Origin: Borrelia anserina Es
GTDB lineage: Bacteria > Spirochaetota > Spirochaetia > Borreliales > Borreliaceae
Direction: 5' to 3'
DNA length: 64,000 nt
NCBI RefSeq assembly: GCF_001936255.1
Contig: NZ_CP013704.1
Coordinates: 806,001-870,000 of the forward strand
Shown here: in pieces, positions 52,838 through 61,645 of the stretch
Layout of the letters: every line of letters starts with the position of its first letter
Position numbering within the stretch: the first letter of the stretch is position 1
Position numbers and translations under genes: made by a program
Notes under the pieces: model-generated
Told to the model about the DNA's origin: nothing
What the model saw: only the letters and a program-made list of their open reading frames with translations
Databases searched by the model: none

Positions 52838-54006
52838 TATAAGATTTTTAAAATCTCCATTGCTGTTTCTTTTTTTGACATTTCAGGAAATTCTTTGATA
52901 TCATTTTTATCTATTATATAAATTTTGTTTAAATTTGATCCTACATATTTTAAATCGTTTGCAATAATATAGTCTAAATTTTTTGTTTCTAGTTTTTCTT
53001 TGGCTTTTTCTATTAGGAGATCATTTTTTTGAGCGCAAAATCCAATAATAATTTGGTTTTTAGTTTTGTTTGTGCCTATATGTTTTATTATATCTGGATT
53101 TTTGATTAACTTAATATTAAGCTCTTCCATGGTATTTTTTTTGATTTTAGTCTTATAAGCTTTTTCAGGTCTAAAATCTGCAACCGCAGCAGCGCCAATT
53201 ATTACATCGAATTCTTGGTATATGTTTATTGCTTCCTTATACATTTCTGATGCTGTTTTTATTCTAATAACGTTTATTCCATAAGGTGTTTTTTCATTAC
53301 TAGGGCCTGTAATTATTGTTACATTGGCTCCTAGATCTCGTGCTTTAATGCCTAGGCTGAATCCCATTTGTCCTGTTGATTTATTTGAGAAGTAGCGGAT
53401 TGGATCTACTGCTTCTTCAGTTCTGGAAGCAGTTATTAGTATTTTTTTGTTTTTTAATGGTGTTTTTTGTTCTAATTCGTTTAGTATTATATTTAAAATA
53501 TCTTTTTCATTTTTTAGGCGTCCGGTAGCACTTAAAGAGCATGCTAGAAATCCTTCATCGGGTTCAATGAATTTGTAATTGTATTTTTTTAATTTTTTAA
53601 TGTTTTCTTCTAAAATTGGGTTTTGATACATTATGTTGTTCATTGCTATTGCAAAATAAGTTGGAGCAGTACTTGCAGATATAACTGTGCTTAAAGCATC
53701 ATCAGCAATTCCTGATGCGATTTTGGAAATAATATTGTATGTTGCTGGAATAATTAATATTAAATTTGCCCATTTTGCTAAGTTTATGTGTTCTACTTCT
53801 TCGTGTGTTGTGTCCCACAGGCTTTTAATCACTCTGTTTTTAGATATAGTTTCTAATGTTAATGGGGTGATAAATTTATTAGCATTTTCTGTCATTATGA
53901 TTTTAACATTATGTCCCATCTTTACTAGACTTGAGATAATATAGACTGACTTGTAGGCTGCGATTCCTCCGCATACTCCTATTAATATATTTTTGTTTTT
54001 CTTCAT
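52831..54006 (-). CDS. coaBC: CoaBC, phosphopantothenoylcysteine synthetase/decarboxylase
   Basis: The bifunctional protein of about 391 residues carries out two steps from 4'-phosphopantothenate to phosphopantetheine. The N-terminal flavodoxin-like CoaC domain has IGVCGGIAAYKS, the active-site His in HINLAKWAN and MNNIMYQNP. The C-terminal CoaB domain has SRTEEAVDPIRYFSNKSTGQMG and IGAAAVADFRP. The ATG at 54006 (MKKNKNILIG) is favoured over one at 54021, which would lie inside the probable promoter. It is divergent from yhdT-panF, which import the precursor. Confidence 0.94.
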   Translation of the reverse strand: MKKNKNILIGVCGGIAAYKSVYIISSLVKMGHNVKIIMTENANKFITPLTLETISKNRVIKSLWDTTHEEVEHINLAKWANLILIIPATYNIISKIASGIADDALSTVISASTAPTYFAIAMNNIMYQNPILEENIKKLKKYNYKFIEPDEGFLACSLSATGRLKNEKDILNIILNELEQKTPLKNKKILITASRTEEAVDPIRYFSNKSTGQMGFSLGIKARDLGANVTIITGPSNEKTPYGINVIRIKTASEMYKEAINIYQEFDVIIGAAAVADFRPEKAYKTKIKKNTMEELNIKLIKNPDIIKHIGTNKTKNQIIIGFCAQKNDLLIEKAKEKLETKNLDYIIANDLKYVGSNLNKIYIIDKNDIKEFPEMSKKETAMEILKILYQ

Positions 54007-54022
54007 TTTGATTTTGTACAAT

Positions 54023-54051
54023 ATTATATAATTGCATGTAATATTTTTGAA
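54023..54051 (-). promoter_or_regulatory. possible coaBC promoter with very short leader
   Basis: On the minus strand, TTCAAA (54051-54046), 17 bases, TATAAT (54028-54023). Transcription would begin near 54016, about 10 bases before the preferred ATG, which has no ribosome-binding site. Confidence 0.35.
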
Positions 54052-54062
54052 AGGATTTTTGA

Positions 54063-54257
54063 TTGATAAATAAATTATTTTTTGCAGGCATGTTATATTT
54101 ATTTTTGTTTGTTTGGTGGCTTTCTTCAGCTTGTTTATCTTACTTTTCTGTTATGATATTTAATATTCCACTTTGGTTTTTTTTATCATGTATCTTTTTT
54201 CCTATTTTAAGTTTGTTATTGGTGTGTATTTTTGTAATTTTTTGTAAGAATGACTAG
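54063..54257 (+). CDS. YhdT-family small membrane protein
   Basis: The 64-residue protein consists of two transmembrane helices (LFFAGMLYLFLFVWWLSSACLSYF and IPLWFFLSCIFFPILSLLLVCIFVIF), the layout of the YhdT/DUF997 family. In proteobacteria yhdT lies immediately before panF, as here, and its stop overlaps the panF start by eight bases. It may be an accessory subunit of the symporter (inference). The start is TTG with AAGGA eight bases upstream. Confidence 0.8.
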   Translation: MINKLFFAGMLYLFLFVWWLSSACLSYFSVMIFNIPLWFFLSCIFFPILSLLLVCIFVIFCKND

Positions 54258-55671
54258 AGGATTTTTTTTATTTTTTATCTTTTTGATTTTATATTGTGTT
54301 TTTGGCATCTTTTCTGGAAAAAAAAGAGAAGGAACTTTATTTTTGCAGAGTTATTTTCTTGCAAATCGGGGTTTAAATTTTTTTGTAATGGCATTAGTTG
54401 TTGCCTCTAGTTATGTTAGTGCTAGTAGTTTTATTTCAGGGCCTTCGGCTGTTTATAGATATGGATTGTCTTTTATTTTTTTGGCTGTTATTCAGATTCC
54501 TACAAGTTTAATTTCATTTGTCATTATTGGTGAGAGATTGAATTTGGAAGCTAAAAAAATTAATGCAATAAATATTATTGATTATATTGGATATAGGTAT
54601 AATAGTCATTCTTTAGTTTTAATTAGTAGTTTTATAGTAATTTTTTTCTCTTTATTTTTACTCTCAGCTCAGATTATGGGGGGTGCTAAACTTTTAGAGG
54701 TGTTTTTCCAAATTAGTTATACTGATGCTCTTGTTTTGTTCTCTCTATTTGTTTTCTTTTATGTTTGTTTGGGGGGATTTAAGATAATAGCATATATGGA
54801 CTTAGTACAAGGCATTTTGATGGTTATGGCGTCTATACTTTTATTTTCAAGATTAGTTGATTTGGGGGGTGGAATTAATAATCTTTTTAAGATGGCTCAG
54901 TTAGATCTTAGAGATGATTTGTTTTTGCCATCAACTTTGGATTTGAAAATTGGGTATATCATTTCTTTTTGGGTATTAATAGGAATTGGAGTGTTGGGAC
55001 TACCTCAATTTGTTAATAATTTTATAGCGTTTAAAGATATGAAATCTATGAGATTTTCTCTTCCCATTGTGACCTTTGTAATAGGATTTTTAGTTGTTAT
55101 TATGCATTTGATAGGTTTTTTTTCTCTTGTTATTTTTCCTGAATTTGAACCGAATGATAAAGTTATTTTGAATGTAGCATTCAAAGTATTAAATCCTAAG
55201 GTATTTATATTATTTTTTGTGGGGCTTTTATCAGCGATAGTGTCTACAATAGATTCAGGTTTTCTTTTTCTGTCTTCTATTTGGGTAAAGGTCATATTGT
55301 CGTTGAGTAAGAATATTGGTACTAATATTGGAGTTAATAGAATTACTGTTATGTCTAATGTTTGTTTTATGTCAATAATAATTTTTTTATCTTTAAAACC
55401 ACCTGACTTTTTGCTTTTTGTAAACGTTTTTGCACTTGGAGCTTTGGAAGTTTCATTTTTCTGTATTATTGTTTTTGGACTTTATTTTAATTTTGTAAGT
55501 AAAATGTCAGCTTTTATTTCTCAGTTTTTGGGACTTTTGAGTTATTTGGCTCTAATTTTTTATGGTGATACTGATAGTTATTATTTTCATCCTGTTGTTC
55601 CTTCACTTTTTATTTCTGTATGTTCATTTTTGATAGTTAATTTTATGTGTCGAAAATGTAGTAAAGTTTAG
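54250..55671 (+). CDS. panF: PanF, sodium/pantothenate symporter
   Basis: The 473-residue solute:sodium symporter (SSS) family protein has about 13 helices. Characteristic segments are SYFLANRGLNFFVMALVVASSYVSASSFISGPSAVYRYG, the sodium-site region GLPQFVNNFIAFKD and the later SAIVSTIDSGFLFLSS. Imports pantothenate for CoA synthesis by CoaBC, encoded divergently next door. Substrate assignment rests on YhdT adjacency and the coaBC context; another SSS substrate remains possible. Confidence 0.88.
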   Translation: MTRGFFLFFIFLILYCVFGIFSGKKREGTLFLQSYFLANRGLNFFVMALVVASSYVSASSFISGPSAVYRYGLSFIFLAVIQIPTSLISFVIIGERLNLEAKKINAINIIDYIGYRYNSHSLVLISSFIVIFFSLFLLSAQIMGGAKLLEVFFQISYTDALVLFSLFVFFYVCLGGFKIIAYMDLVQGILMVMASILLFSRLVDLGGGINNLFKMAQLDLRDDLFLPSTLDLKIGYIISFWVLIGIGVLGLPQFVNNFIAFKDMKSMRFSLPIVTFVIGFLVVIMHLIGFFSLVIFPEFEPNDKVILNVAFKVLNPKVFILFFVGLLSAIVSTIDSGFLFLSSIWVKVILSLSKNIGTNIGVNRITVMSNVCFMSIIIFLSLKPPDFLLFVNVFALGALEVSFFCIIVFGLYFNFVSKMSAFISQFLGLLSYLALIFYGDTDSYYFHPVVPSLFISVCSFLIVNFMCRKCSKV

Positions 55672-55675
55672 TTGT

Positions 55676-56638
55676 ATGGTGTCTTTTAGTTCTGAAAGTG
55701 TTGGTAAATATATTGTTATTGATGTGCTGAAGAATGACGATGGTAAAAGGTTTGATGCAGTTTTAATAAAATTTTTGAAATTCCCTAAATCAAAAGTAAT
55801 CAGACATATTAGAAAAGGAGATATCCTTTTAAATAATTTAAAGGTTACTTTTTCTCATAGAGTTTCCAAGGGTGATAAGATTTATTTGTATAAACCTTTA
55901 CTGCAGGGTTTGAGTTTAGACAAGGTTACAGTCGAGGATGAGGCTGCTATATTGAGAGATGTAAAGAGAAGAATAGTATATGAAGATGAGGATTTACTTG
56001 TGGTTAACAAGAGAAAGGGGATTTTAGTTCATGGAGGTAAATATTCACTTGATATTCTTATTAATGCTTATCTTTTAGATAAAAATCTTGAGTCTCTTAG
56101 TTTTAAACCTTCAGCTGTGCATAGATTAGATAGAAATACTTCAGGACTTATTATTTTTGCAAAAAATATAGATTCTGCAAGACTTTTAAGTAAGGCATTT
56201 AGTAGTGGTATTGTTACTAAGAAGTATTTGGCTTTACTTGATGGTAAGATTAAAAAACCTTTGACTTATATGAACTTTTTATATCGAGATAGAACTGCAA
56301 AAAAAACTTTTATTATCGGCAATATAGATAAATTTAATGCTATAACTTATGTTAAACCAATTTTGGTGTCTCAGTCTTCGACACTTGCGGAGGTATCAAT
56401 TAAGACAGGATTCACACATCAAATAAGAGCACAATGTGCTTTTAATCAACATGCATTGATTAATGATGGGAAATATGGTTCTAAATTTGGAAAAACCAAT
56501 TACTTTTTACATTCTTTTTTGATAAAATTTAACCAGTCTTTATTTTTGAGAAATGAGTTTTTTGCTGAACCTAGTTCGGATTTTTTAAAACAGATAAATA
56601 GTATTTTTGGTGTGTATGATTTTAAAAGATTTATTTAA
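55676..56638 (+). CDS. RluA/RluD-family rRNA pseudouridine synthase
   Basis: The 320-residue protein has an N-terminal S4 RNA-binding domain (KRFDAVLIKFLKFPKSKVIRHIRKGDILLN) and a RluA-family catalytic domain with the Asp motif HRLDRNTSGLIIFAKN, then ITYVKPILVSQSSTLAEVSIKTGFTHQIRAQ. Probably modifies 23S rRNA, RluC- or RluD-like; the exact position cannot be told from sequence. It lies four bases after panF, and the next gene starts within its last 23 bases. Confidence 0.9.
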   Translation: MVSFSSESVGKYIVIDVLKNDDGKRFDAVLIKFLKFPKSKVIRHIRKGDILLNNLKVTFSHRVSKGDKIYLYKPLLQGLSLDKVTVEDEAAILRDVKRRIVYEDEDLLVVNKRKGILVHGGKYSLDILINAYLLDKNLESLSFKPSAVHRLDRNTSGLIIFAKNIDSARLLSKAFSSGIVTKKYLALLDGKIKKPLTYMNFLYRDRTAKKTFIIGNIDKFNAITYVKPILVSQSSTLAEVSIKTGFTHQIRAQCAFNQHALINDGKYGSKFGKTNYFLHSFLIKFNQSLFLRNEFFAEPSSDFLKQINSIFGVYDFKRFI

Positions 56639-57560
56639 TAAGTTCACATTTAAGAATGCGTTAGGTGCAGTTAAGGACATCTCGATTGCTATTAAACATA
56701 GGTTTGTAAAGATTAAGGTTTATTCTTTAGTAGGTGTTGCTGGTACTGGGAAAAGCTTTAGGTCTCATTTAATAGCAGATAAATATTCTATTCCTTTAAT
56801 CATTGATGATGGTGTTTTAATAAAAAATATGAAGATTATTGCTGGGAGTTCTGCTAAGTTTGAGGATAATGTGTTTGATGCAATAAAGCGTTCTATTTTT
56901 GAAGATGATGCTCATAGAAATGAAATTGTTGAAGCTCTTCGTAGAGAGAATTTCAATAAAATATTAATATTAGGGACAAGTATTCGTATGATCGATAAAA
57001 TAACGTCTAGACTTTTCTTACCCCGTTCTTCCAAAATTATTTATATAACAGATGTTTCTACTAAAAAGGAAATAGAAAAGGCAAGGATTTCAAGACAGAT
57101 GGGTGAACATGTTGTTCCAGCAGCTACCTTTGAGATAACGTCTATTAAGCCGAATTTATTATTAGATTCAATTCGAGTTTTTTTTAAAAGTAAAGGTTTT
57201 CTATCAAAGAAGAAAAACTATATTCGTTCTATTGTAAAGCCTCATTTTCATGAAGAGGGAGGGATTTTATCTGTTTCCAAAAATGCTGTGAGGCAAATTA
57301 TTGAACATTGTGTTTCTGAATATAACAAAGATTATATTGTCTATAATTTGAAGATTAAAAAGAATCAGGGTAGTTATTCTTTTAAGCTATTCTTGGATGT
57401 TCCGCTTGAGAATGATTTACTAGGTAATGCGGAAATGCTTAGACATTATATTATTGAGAACGTACTAAAATATACGGTGATTAATATATCTGGTATTGAT
57501 GTTATCATACATAGATTTTATGATCAAAAGGGTGATTTGGGAAAAAAAGATGAATTTTGA
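56616..57560 (+). CDS. P-loop NTPase fused to Asp23-like domain
   Basis: About 314 residues. The N-terminal half has a Walker A loop LVGVAGTGKSFRSHL, followed by a region with IIDDGVLIKNMKIIAG and a second strand ILILGTSIRM, consistent with a small P-loop ATPase. The last 100 residues (GGILSVSKNAVRQIIEHCVSEYN, then FKLFLDVPL and VINISGIDVIIHRFYD) resemble the Asp23/Gls24 (DUF322) envelope-stress family. The function is unknown. The ATG at 56616 is preferred; two in-frame non-ATG starts lie just upstream. It overlaps murC by 11 bases, suggesting an envelope link. Confidence 0.65.
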   Translation: MILKDLFNKFTFKNALGAVKDISIAIKHRFVKIKVYSLVGVAGTGKSFRSHLIADKYSIPLIIDDGVLIKNMKIIAGSSAKFEDNVFDAIKRSIFEDDAHRNEIVEALRRENFNKILILGTSIRMIDKITSRLFLPRSSKIIYITDVSTKKEIEKARISRQMGEHVVPAATFEITSIKPNLLLDSIRVFFKSKGFLSKKKNYIRSIVKPHFHEEGGILSVSKNAVRQIIEHCVSEYNKDYIVYNLKIKKNQGSYSFKLFLDVPLENDLLGNAEMLRHYIIENVLKYTVINISGIDVIIHRFYDQKGDLGKKDEF

Positions 57561-58956
57561 CTTGGATAATTTAGGTAATATCTTTTTAGTTGGCATTAAG
57601 GGCTCTGGACTTTGTTCACTTGCCTGTTTTTTAAATGCCAAAGGATATTTTGTAGAAGGAATAGACATTCCTTTAAAGTTTCATACGGAAGATGTATTAA
57701 ATAGCGATAATATAACTTATTATGAGAATATTGATGAATTTTCACTAAAGAATCATCATATATCTTATGATATATTAATATATTCACCAGCTTATGATAA
57801 AGATAATTTAGCTGTTTTGTTAGAAGCACGTGAACTTGGCATTCCTGTTCTATCTTATCCTGAGGTTATTGGGGAAATTTCTAAGAAATATTATAGTATC
57901 GGGGTTGCAGGTTCTCATGGCAAAACTACTACAGCAGCATTCTTGGGTATACTGTTTAATAGTTTGGGACTTTATCCCAATGTAATATTAGGTGCTAGTG
58001 TTAAAGATTTTGGAGATAAATCTAGTCTTGTTGGTCATGGCAATATATTTATTGCAGAGACTTGTGAGTATAGGAATCATTTTTTGCACTTTTCACCAGA
58101 CATGATTGTTTTAACTAATATTGACTATGAGCATGTTGATTTTTTTGAAAGTTATGAAGCAGTTGAGAGTGTTTTTTTAAAATATGTTAATAATTTGAAG
58201 AGAAATGGGATTTTGATAATAAATGCTGATGAAGTTAATTTGCTTGAAATTAAGAATAAAATTTCAAGGAAAGATATTAAAGTGTTTAGCGTTGGATTTA
58301 GTTTTTTGGCCGATTTTAGGATTGAACATTTTGAGGTGATAGACGAATTTTTAAAGTTTGATTTTTTAGGGATGGGTGATATTAAATTAAGGACACCTTT
58401 AATTCATAATGTTTTCAATTTTTCGTCAGCACTTTTAGCTTTAAAGTTATTTTTAGAGGAACATAAAAAATTGGTTTGGGGTTTTGATGAGAAAATAAAG
58501 ATAGTAGCTAAAGGGTACATGGGCATAAAAAGAAGGATGGAATTTATCATGGAAAAAGATGGAGTTATATATATTGATGATTATGCCCATCATCCAAAGG
58601 AAATTGAAAGTACACTTTTTGGACTTAAGAGTTTTTATAGGGGTAGGCGTATTATTTTAGATTTTATGCCACATACATTTACGAGGACAAAAACTCTTTT
58701 TAATGAGTTCGTTAAGGTTTTAAGTAGTGTTGATGTTTTAGTTTTGCATAATATATATCTATCAATTAGAGAAGATTTTGATCCTAACGAACTTTCTAGA
58801 GAACTATTTTTGGCTATTAAAGATTTAAATCAAAATGTTTATTTTTTTAAAGAAGTTGTCGATTCTGTTGATTTTATAAAGAGTGTGTTAAAGAGAAATG
58901 ATTTATTTGTTACAATGGGAGCTGGTAATAATTTTATATTACATGATTTTTTATAA
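57550..58956 (+). CDS. murC: MurC, UDP-N-acetylmuramate-L-alanine ligase
   Basis: The 468-residue Mur ligase has an N-terminal Rossmann loop (IFLVGIKGSGLCSLACFL), central ATP-binding motif GVAGSHGKTTTAAFL, AETCEYRNHFLHF, TNIDYEHVDFF and the MurC-type YIDDYAHHPKEIESTL. It adds L-Ala to UDP-MurNAc in the cytosol. The first loop has KGSG where MurC usually has GGIG. An Mpl-type ligase is an alternative, but DDYAHHP and the single-copy context favour MurC. The ATG at 57550 is used; upstream in-frame ATGs lie deep in the previous gene. Confidence 0.9.
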   Translation: MNFDLDNLGNIFLVGIKGSGLCSLACFLNAKGYFVEGIDIPLKFHTEDVLNSDNITYYENIDEFSLKNHHISYDILIYSPAYDKDNLAVLLEARELGIPVLSYPEVIGEISKKYYSIGVAGSHGKTTTAAFLGILFNSLGLYPNVILGASVKDFGDKSSLVGHGNIFIAETCEYRNHFLHFSPDMIVLTNIDYEHVDFFESYEAVESVFLKYVNNLKRNGILIINADEVNLLEIKNKISRKDIKVFSVGFSFLADFRIEHFEVIDEFLKFDFLGMGDIKLRTPLIHNVFNFSSALLALKLFLEEHKKLVWGFDEKIKIVAKGYMGIKRRMEFIMEKDGVIYIDDYAHHPKEIESTLFGLKSFYRGRRIILDFMPHTFTRTKTLFNEFVKVLSSVDVLVLHNIYLSIREDFDPNELSRELFLAIKDLNQNVYFFKEVVDSVDFIKSVLKRNDLFVTMGAGNNFILHDFL

Positions 58957-58967
58957 AGGTATTTTGA

Positions 58968-59834
58968 ATGAAAAGTATGACAGGATTCTTTCACTTAGAG
59001 AGAGTAATTTCAAATTATATGTTTAGTATTAACTTAAAGTCTTATAATGGTAGATTTTTGGAATTTAAGTTTAAATTACCTGAAATTTTATATGCCTATG
59101 AACTTGATATAAGAAATTTTATTTCAAATTATGTTAAAAGAGGAAATGTTTTCTTAGGGGTAGGATATAAAGAAATAGTTCCAAGTATTAATTTTAGTTT
59201 AAATCCTAACTATATTGAGGCTATTACTCGTCTTAGGGATAGCTTATCGCATATTAATTTAAACATTAAGGATGAATTAAATCTTAGTGATTTTTTATCT
59301 TTAAAAGGGGCTTTAGTTATTGATGAAGATGATGTTAGTAAAGAAATGGTTTATAGTGCTTTTAAGGAAGTTTTAGAAGAGACTTTATTAAATTATGATA
59401 AGAGTAGAACCTTTGAGGGTGAAAATACTAAGCAGGATATAAGTTCAATTCTTATGTTAATAAGGAAGGATTTAGATCTTTTAAAGGAATCTCAGAGTAG
59501 TATTAATAATAAACTTTTCTTTAGTATTAAGGAAAATTTATTAAAGTTACTGGATGATTTTAATGATGTTAATGTTGTAGAAGAAGCTGCTAAGATGTCA
59601 ATTCGGTTAGATATTAATGAGGAAATAGTAAGATTATATTCACATATAGATAATTTTTATAAAAACCTTGAAAATGAAACATGTGGAAAGATTTTAGAGT
59701 TTATTGCTCAAGAAATGCATAGAGAGGTTACAACAATGAGCAATAAGGCAATTGATCTTGATATTAGGAATTTAGTTTTAAATATGAAGTTAAATTTAGA
59801 GAAAATAAAAGAACATCTGAGGAATATTGAATGA
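58968..59834 (+). CDS. YicC-family protein (endoribonuclease-like)
   Basis: The 288-residue YicC-like protein starts MKSMTGFFHLE, the family signature (usually MIxSMTGF). It continues with INLKSYNGRFLEFKFKLPEIL, YVKRGNVFLGVGYKE and the C-terminal EETCGKILEFIAQEMHREVTTMSNKAIDLDIRNLVLNMK, which matches the DUF1732 end with its conserved Glu residues. YicC proteins are recently described RNases or stress-associated proteins in other bacteria. It is 11 bases after murC; the kinase gene overlaps its stop by four. Confidence 0.9.
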   Translation: MKSMTGFFHLERVISNYMFSINLKSYNGRFLEFKFKLPEILYAYELDIRNFISNYVKRGNVFLGVGYKEIVPSINFSLNPNYIEAITRLRDSLSHINLNIKDELNLSDFLSLKGALVIDEDDVSKEMVYSAFKEVLEETLLNYDKSRTFEGENTKQDISSILMLIRKDLDLLKESQSSINNKLFFSIKENLLKLLDDFNDVNVVEEAAKMSIRLDINEEIVRLYSHIDNFYKNLENETCGKILEFIAQEMHREVTTMSNKAIDLDIRNLVLNMKLNLEKIKEHLRNIE

Positions 59835-60370
59835 GAATAGCTATTTCTAGTAAGAGCGGTTGTGGTAGTACAACTATTAGTGGAATGCTTGCAAAGCATT
59901 ATGGTCTAAAGCTTATTAATTATACTTTTCATGATATTGCTAGGGAAAAAAATATTCCCTTTGATACATTTTATGAGAAAGAAATTATTTGTAAAAATGA
60001 TTATTATTGGGATGAGTATCTTGATAATAAATTATTGGAGCTTTCAAAGGAGGATAATACAGTTCTTGCATCTCGTCTTGCAATTTGGCTTTCAAAAAAT
60101 GCTGATTTAAAGATATATCTTTATGCTAAGATAGAAATGCGGGTAGAGAGAATAATAAATAGAGAAGGTGGCATGTATTCTGATGTTTTAAGTAGGACTT
60201 TTAATAGAGATTCTCATGATTTAAAGAGGTATTTGTCTATATATAATATAGATATTGATAATTATTTAGATGTGGCCGACTTTATAGTTGATACAACTGA
60301 TAGATCTGCAGACAAAGTTTTTGAGTTGATAAAGGATGAAATAAAGAGAAGGAGTTTATATATTAAATAA
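59831..60370 (+). CDS. Cytidylate-kinase-like protein (Cytidylate_kin2 type)
   Basis: The 179-residue P-loop-fold protein starts RIAISSKSGCGSTTISGMLA. The usual Walker A Lys is replaced (GCGSTT rather than GxGK[ST]), as in the Cytidylate_kin2 family with its GSGG-type loop. ASRLAIWLSK, MRVERIINREGG and the C-terminal DFIVDTTDRSADKVFELI are consistent with a CMP-kinase fold. Substrate is uncertain; a conventional Cmk probably exists elsewhere in the genome. It overlaps yicC by four bases and is followed by rpoZ. Confidence 0.75.
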   Translation: MRIAISSKSGCGSTTISGMLAKHYGLKLINYTFHDIAREKNIPFDTFYEKEIICKNDYYWDEYLDNKLLELSKEDNTVLASRLAIWLSKNADLKIYLYAKIEMRVERIINREGGMYSDVLSRTFNRDSHDLKRYLSIYNIDIDNYLDVADFIVDTTDRSADKVFELIKDEIKRRSLYIK

Positions 60371-60391
60371 GTTAAGGAGGTTGTAGGGGGG

Positions 60392-60589
60392 ATGAAAATA
60401 CCTTTAAAAGAGATACAAGATTTTGATGGCAATTATTATGAGCTTGTTATGGCGGTGATAGTTCGTACGGAGCAAATTATTGATCAAATTTCTTTAGCGG
60501 GGCATACTACTTCTGACGAAAGAGTGGTGGGACAAGCTTTTAATGATATTTTGACAGGCCGGTTTACGTATTCAATTGAAGAAAAATAA
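60392..60589 (+). CDS. rpoZ: RNA polymerase omega subunit (divergent)
   Basis: A 65-residue protein with the omega-family pattern: an N-terminal [30 protein letters not shown] helix (usual A-x-x-RA) and a C-terminal [17 protein letters not shown] (usual A-x-x-EIxxGKI). Omega stabilises the beta' subunit. AGGAGG and a G6 run lie upstream of the ATG. Position before miaA and after a kinase mirrors the gmk-rpoZ arrangement elsewhere. Its last 14 bases overlap miaA. Confidence 0.75.
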   Translation: MKIPLKEIQDFDGNYYELVMAVIVRTEQIIDQISLAGHTTSDERVVGQAFNDILTGRFTYSIEEK

Positions 60590-61490
60590 AATAGTTTTTA
60601 TATTTGGACCTACAGCCGTAGGCAAAAGTGATATTCTATTTAATTTTCCAAAGGGTGTAACTGAAATAATTAATGTTGATTCTATTCAAGTTTATAGAGA
60701 GTTTGATATTGCTTCTTGTAAGCCCAGTTTTGAATTAAGATCTCATATAAAACATCATTTAGTCGATTTTTTGGAACCGACTGAAGAGTATAATCTTGGA
60801 ATTTTTTACAGAGAGGCATGTAAACTCATAGAGAATTTAAAGGAGCAAAATAAGCTTCCTGTATTTGTAGGTGGATCGGCTTTTTATTTTAAGCATTTAA
60901 AATATGGATTGCCTGCTACGCCGCCTGTTTCTTCTGAAATACGGTGTTATATAAATACTCTTTTTACTCTAAGAGGTAAAGATTATCTCTTAGAGGAGCT
61001 TAAGAGAGTAGACTTTGAAAGATATGAATCAATCAGTAAAAATGATATTTATAGGATTAAAAGATCGCTTGAGGTTTATTATCAAACAGGTATTTCAATT
61101 AGTCAATTCCTAAAAAGAGGTCAGATGCTTGAAAATATCTTAGCTATTGGGTTGAAGAGGCCGATGGAAGAAATGAAGTCTAGGATAATATCTAGGGTAA
61201 ATGATATGATTGATTGTGGATTACTTGAAGAGGTTAAGAGATTATTGGGGAAAGGATACAATGATACAACGCCGGCTTTTAAAGGAATAGGATATCGTGA
61301 ATTTTTATTGTGGAAGAGTAGACCTTATTATATGTTAAATGATATAATAGACTTAATAGTGAAGCATTCATTTTTGTATGTAAAAAGGCAGATGACTTTT
61401 TTTGACAAAATTCCTAATGTTTTGTGGTTTCATCCTGATGATGACTTAAAGGACATTTTGGATTTAATTTTTGGTAGTAAGGAGATATGA
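60576..61490 (+). CDS. miaA: MiaA, tRNA dimethylallyltransferase
   Basis: The 304-residue enzyme prenylates A37 of tRNAs reading UNN codons. Motifs are the P-loop [33 protein letters not shown], the [14 protein letters not shown] block, [15 protein letters not shown] and [15 protein letters not shown]. Slightly short but complete. The start is TTG at 60576 inside the rpoZ end. The small basic ORF at 61494 follows its stop by three bases. Confidence 0.95.
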   Translation: MKKNKIVFIFGPTAVGKSDILFNFPKGVTEIINVDSIQVYREFDIASCKPSFELRSHIKHHLVDFLEPTEEYNLGIFYREACKLIENLKEQNKLPVFVGGSAFYFKHLKYGLPATPPVSSEIRCYINTLFTLRGKDYLLEELKRVDFERYESISKNDIYRIKRSLEVYYQTGISISQFLKRGQMLENILAIGLKRPMEEMKSRIISRVNDMIDCGLLEEVKRLLGKGYNDTTPAFKGIGYREFLLWKSRPYYMLNDIIDLIVKHSFLYVKRQMTFFDKIPNVLWFHPDDDLKDILDLIFGSKEI

Positions 61491-61493
61491 GAC

Positions 61494-61589
61494 ATGCCTT
61501 GTGGAAGAAAAAGAAAGTTAAAAAAAATATCTACTCATAAGCGCAAGAAAAAGAGAAGACAGAATAGACATAAAAAGAAGAATAAGTAA
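61494..61589 (+). CDS. 31-residue basic protein, bS22/mS38 (AURKAIP1/COX24) family
   Basis: ATG at 61494 has AAGGAGAT eight bases upstream and follows the miaA stop by three bases. It encodes MPCGRKRKLKKIS then THKRKKKRRQNRHKKKNK. Almost every residue is Lys, Arg, His or Asn, in the KRKxKKxxTHKRKKRxxxxRHKKK pattern of the AURKAIP1/COX24 domain. That domain is known as mitochondrial mS38 and mycobacterial bS22, located on the small subunit near the decoding region. It is too short for most gene callers. Ribosomal function is inferred from family resemblance. Confidence 0.82.
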   Translation: MPCGRKRKLKKISTHKRKKKRRQNRHKKKNK

Positions 61590-61599
61590 TTAAAATGTT

Positions 61600-61631
61600 T
61601 GTTAGTTGGTTTTTTGTTAGCTAACATTTTT
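61600..61631 (+). terminator. Probable terminator of the rlu-miaA-bS22 block
   Basis: TGTTAG (61600-61605) pairs with CTAACA (61621-61626), followed by TTTTTA. A nested TGTTAGCTAACA palindrome overlaps the right arm. It lies between convergent genes, where a terminator is expected; the stem is short. Confidence 0.4.
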
Positions 61632-61645
61632 ATATTATTAGCTGC

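Noticed and set aside
52842-52856. AGATTTT/AAAATCT palindrome between the HEAT gene and coaBC as a terminator
   Set aside because: A 7-bp A-T rich palindrome inside the coaBC 3' end without a T-run; such palindromes are frequent by chance in this DNA.
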